NCBI RefSeq assembly: GCF_000741775.1
Contig: NZ_JGZR01000003.1
Location: forward strand, 310,001-374,000
Source: Bifidobacterium subtile
GTDB taxonomy: Bacteria > Actinomycetota > Actinomycetes > Actinomycetales > Bifidobacteriaceae
Reading direction: 5' to 3'
Length of the DNA stretch: 64,000 bases
Part shown: positions 61,496 to 64,000 of the stretch, in pieces
Layout of the letters: each line of letters begins with the position of its first letter
How positions within the stretch are numbered: position 1 is the stretch's first letter
Notes under the pieces: generated by a model
The model's database searches: none
Seen by the model: the letters and a program-made list of their open reading frames with translations, nothing else
Told to the model about the DNA's origin: nothing
Translations under genes and position numbers: made by a program

Positions 61496-62809
61496 ATGAG
61501 CGAAACAACACACGAGATGGGCGGTGCTGTCAGCATAGCCTCCACGAGCAAAGCGGACCTCGCGAATATCCCAAGCAGTACTGGGCGCGGCGCAAACGGT
61601 ACCGGTTTCACAAATATTACAGCTCCCCCGCCCAACACGGACTCCGCTCTCAAGGCCAATGTGCTGGTCATCGGGAATTCCGGAGTCGGCAAGTCCACGC
61701 TGATCAACGCGGTGCTCGGCGAGGAAGCGGCGCTTGCGGGATTCGGCATGCAAGGCACGACCAAAGAACTGCGTGTCTACGAGAATGCGACGCTGCCTTT
61801 CCGACTCATCGATACGGCCGGATTCGAGCCGTCGTTCTTCAAGCGCCGCGCCGCGATCCGCGCAGTCAAAAACTGGTCCAAGAACAATGCCAAGGCGGGC
61901 ACAATCGATACGCGGATCAATGCGATCTGGTTCTGCATCGATGGCACGTCGAGCAAGCTCTTCCCCCGCACCATCCGCAGCCTGTCGCAGGCGACGTCGA
62001 TGTGGCCATCATTACCGGTCATCGCGGTGATCACGAAATCGTATTCGGTTCCCGACCGCCAGCGCAATGTCGAACTGGTCACCAACGCCTTCTCGGCGCA
62101 GCCCCATCGCACGAATCTGCGCAAGATCATTCCCGTCGTCGCGCAAACCTACACGCTCAACGAGGACGCCTACGCCGCACCCGAAGGCATCGCGGAGCTG
62201 ATCGACGCGACGAACGACCTGCTGCCGGAAGGCTATAAGGCCGCCGAAAAGGACATCGCGCGATTCAAGCTCAATCGCAAGCGCGTGCTCGCCCAGAGCG
62301 TTGTGGCAGCGGCCACAACCAGCGGCGCGGTAGTGGGCGCCGTGCCGATTCCCTTCCCCGACGCCGCGATTCTCGGCCCTGTCGAAATCGCGCAGATCAA
62401 CGCCCTCGCGCGGATATACGGCATCACCAAGAACGAGGCCTCACGCAAGTTCTTCGATTCGATCGTGCAAGTCGGCACAGTATCGTTGGCTGCGCAAGGA
62501 GCGATCAGCGCACTCAAGGCCATCCCCGGTGTCAACCTCGGAGCCGCGGCGCTGAACGCCGTCATCGCTGGCAGCATCGTTGCCGCACTCGGCGAAGGCA
62601 CTATCCTCGCCTTCGAGCAGGTTTCGCTGGGCAACAAAACCGTCGCCGACATTGAATGGGTCCGCGGGTTTATGCAATCACGCCTCTCCGCGGATTTCGT
62701 TGCCACAGCCAGAGCCGCCCTAGCCAAATCCGGCGACGGCATGAGCGCCAGAAAGATCGCGCAGATTGCGCTTGGGGCGTTTATCGCGGGGAGGGGCAAG
62801 AAGAAGTAA
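61496..62809 (+). CDS. Era-like GTPase with DUF697/EcsC-like membrane hairpins
   Basis: 437 residues. G1 VIGNSGVGKSTLINAVLG near residue 57, G2 GTTKELRVYE, G3 LIDTAGFEPS and G4 VITKS (TKxD-like, here TKSYSV). Then DUF697: SGAVVGAVPIPFPDAAILGP and further helices (VNLGAAALNAVIAGSIVAALG). The IP-xPD hairpin resembles that of the EcsC protein at 56602. Dynamin-like and Era-like members act at membranes; the role here is unknown. ATG 61496 follows GGGGGGGCGAG. 61312-61495 has no gene. Confidence 0.85.
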   Translation: MSETTHEMGGAVSIASTSKADLANIPSSTGRGANGTGFTNITAPPPNTDSALKANVLVIGNSGVGKSTLINAVLGEEAALAGFGMQGTTKELRVYENATLPFRLIDTAGFEPSFFKRRAAIRAVKNWSKNNAKAGTIDTRINAIWFCIDGTSSKLFPRTIRSLSQATSMWPSLPVIAVITKSYSVPDRQRNVELVTNAFSAQPHRTNLRKIIPVVAQTYTLNEDAYAAPEGIAELIDATNDLLPEGYKAAEKDIARFKLNRKRVLAQSVVAAATTSGAVVGAVPIPFPDAAILGPVEIAQINALARIYGITKNEASRKFFDSIVQVGTVSLAAQGAISALKAIPGVNLGAAALNAVIAGSIVAALGEGTILAFEQVSLGNKTVADIEWVRGFMQSRLSADFVATARAALAKSGDGMSARKIAQIALGAFIAGRGKKK

Positions 62810-62823
62810 AAACAGGGCGGATT

Positions 62824-63459
62824 TCACCGCCACCACACAAGATCTTCTGCTGGCAGTCGGACGGATTCGTGGCCTTCGGTAGCGGCCTTGCCGATTGACA
62901 TAATGAGCACCGGCACGTAGCGTTCGACATCCAAGCCGAAGGCCTCGGCGACCTTATCCTGGTCAAAGCCGCCGATGGGGTTGGTGTCGTAGCCGTGTGA
63001 ACGCGCGACGAGCATGAACTGCATGGCGAACAGGCTGGAATCGATTTTGACGATGTCGTTCATCCTGCTGCGACTGAACTTCTTGTATGCGGAGGCAGCC
63101 ACCGTCATCTGGGCCTTCGCCACCAGACTGGGCATGATGCCCCGCTTGGCCGCCTCGCCGTATATCCGATCCGCGTATTCATAGCAACGCATATCGCCAA
63201 ATACCACGATCATCGCCGACGACGTCTTGTTCTGGCGCCTATTGAACTGCAGGAGCGGAGCAAGCGTCGCCTTGCCCTCGTCCGATTCCACGATAAGGAA
63301 TCGCCACGGCTGCATATTCACCGACGACGGCGCCTTGGCCGCCTCATCGAGCATCGCAAGCATCTCCTCGCGCGATATCTTGACCTTGGGGTCATATTTG
63401 CGGATGGATCGTCGTCCTTCAAGTATCTCGGTGAAATCGTTGGTGGCGAGTTGCGTCAT
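62824..63459 (-). CDS. Nitroreductase-family protein
   Basis: 211 residues. FMN-binding elements RRSIRKYDPKVKISREEML at the N-terminus and AAKAPSSVNMQPWRFLIVE give the standard flavin site; LFAMQFMLVARSHGYDTNPIGGFDQDKVAEAF is the conserved later segment. Reduces nitro or quinone compounds with NAD(P)H; the natural substrate is unknown. AAAGGAT is 9 bases before the ATG 63459. Convergent with the DUF697 GTPase gene, 14 bases apart. Confidence 0.9.
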   Translation of the reverse strand: MTQLATNDFTEILEGRRSIRKYDPKVKISREEMLAMLDEAAKAPSSVNMQPWRFLIVESDEGKATLAPLLQFNRRQNKTSSAMIVVFGDMRCYEYADRIYGEAAKRGIMPSLVAKAQMTVAASAYKKFSRSRMNDIVKIDSSLFAMQFMLVARSHGYDTNPIGGFDQDKVAEAFGLDVERYVPVLIMSIGKAATEGHESVRLPAEDLVWWR

Positions 63460-63728
63460 GATGCGGGAATCCTTTGCGTGGGTGGCTGCGGATTTGCGGT
63501 TGCTAGTGTTGATATGCCGTCGGCTTCTTTATAGCGGCACCGTTTCAATGAGCTGTGCTTCTATGGTAGACAAAATCCTAGATACGATATCGCCGAAAGC
63601 ATGGTCAACGTTTCCAAACGGACTTCCGCACAGCCTTCCGAAGAAAGCAGCACATACAGCGAATACATCTCAGAGACCACTGTCATGCAGCGGCAGCCTC
63701 GACGTCTCTGCCGGACCAAGCGATAGAG

Positions 63729-63792
63729 AAGTATCGATCTATTTCGACATTGCCGCTTATTCCACGGTCAATGTCGAAATAGATCGATACTT
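63729..63792. repeat. Perfect 24-bp inverted repeat with 16-nt loop
   Basis: Left arm 63729-63752 (AAGTATCGATCTATTTCGAC then ATTG) and right arm 63769-63792 are perfectly complementary. It lies 45 bases after the stop of the truncated gene on the minus strand, in the otherwise gene-free 63460-63836. It could be a terminator or a mobile-repeat relic. Confidence 0.8.
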
Positions 63793-63836
63793 GATAGGCT
63801 GCTGCGACTGTATCAATACCGTTTCTTGCTGCCCCG

Positions 63837-64000
63837 TCAAACCAGAGCTGACGCCATCTCCTCGATATCATCTCGCAGCATCGGTCGCAGCGCTTTCGCA
63901 TACTGGACGATTTCGCCATCAAGCAACGCCAGCGTGCACTGCTTCGCCACATCGCCACGAGGAAAGCGCGCAAGCACTATCCCCGCGAGGAATTCGCCAA
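63837..64000 (-). CDS. 3' end of an unknown gene, cut by the window edge
   Basis: An open frame entering from the right edge gives 53 residues, including LDGEIVQYAKALRP and LRDDIEEMASALV at the end. No domain can be named from this fragment. A stable hairpin follows its stop, which fits a real gene end, but coding is not certain. Confidence 0.4.
   Translation of the reverse strand, partial: GEFLAGIVLARFPRGDVAKQCTLALLDGEIVQYAKALRPMLRDDIEEMASALV

Overview
The window is GC-rich bacterial chromosome from a high-GC Gram-positive anaerobe, most likely Bifidobacterium or a close relative. The reasons are a DeoR-galT-galK Leloir cluster, a dacB-tilS-hpt-ftsH-(fol)-DUF3180 block in actinobacterial order, a GlxR-like Crp regulator, an App1/DUF2183 protein, a DUF4916 protein and many starts that look leaderless. 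I see no rRNA, tRNA, insertion sequence, prophage or CRISPR array. The content is mostly core chromosome with small accessory patches and many structured intergenic repeats.

Layout. 1-3596: galK (cut by the window edge), galT and their DeoR regulator. 3905-7532: polyprenol-phosphate mannosyltransferase, pyrD and an Old Yellow Enzyme reductase. 7598-13789: a class A PBP, a Crp regulator, a domain-permuted lipoate ligase, a TM2 protein and leuB. 14008-18592: oligopeptidase B, an App1 phosphatase-like protein and a solitary gcvH, followed by an esterase remnant. 19007-23670: L,D-transpeptidase, nudC, an alpha/beta hydrolase and DUF4916. 23958-28269: trxA, a G5/lysozyme-like wall protein, an SDR enzyme and a compositionally odd ATPase-nuclease. 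28271-35628: a UvrA2-like protein, a DEAD-box helicase, glutathione peroxidase and ettA. 36161-44514: tesB facing the block DUF3180, degenerate folB/folK, ftsH, hpt, tilS, dacB. 44764-52507: an ABC exporter, two GT2 enzymes, an AI-2E family permease and an acetoin reductase. 53235-55926: a three-gene operon of thioredoxin, CoA-disulfide reductase-rhodanese and a CstR-like repressor, with an operator lying inside its promoter. 56177-64000: a small Cys-rich protein, an EcsC protein, an SsuABC/TauABC-type importer with a FadR-type regulator, a DUF697 GTPase, a nitroreductase and a truncated gene.

Two things stand out. The first is the persulfide/thiol-stress operon: thioredoxin, CoADR-rhodanese and a CsoR-family protein that keeps both sensor cysteines but has Ala where copper sensors have His. 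A perfect ATACCCC-TA-GGGGTAT palindrome fits exactly between its -35 and -10. A sulfonate/taurine-type ABC importer lies about 1.6 kb downstream. The second is a set of structured intergenic repeats. There are 62-63-bp tandem hairpin units (16791-16908, 37298-37530, 52762-52880) and roughly 160-200-bp elements with paired direct copies and one or two inverted copies (35781-35941, 52949-53151, with a diverged relative at 25783-25950). I do not recognise these families.

Start codons were chosen from visible Shine-Dalgarno sites, from -10 boxes lying 6-8 nt before an ATG, and from family length. All family assignments come from reading motifs; no database search was run.
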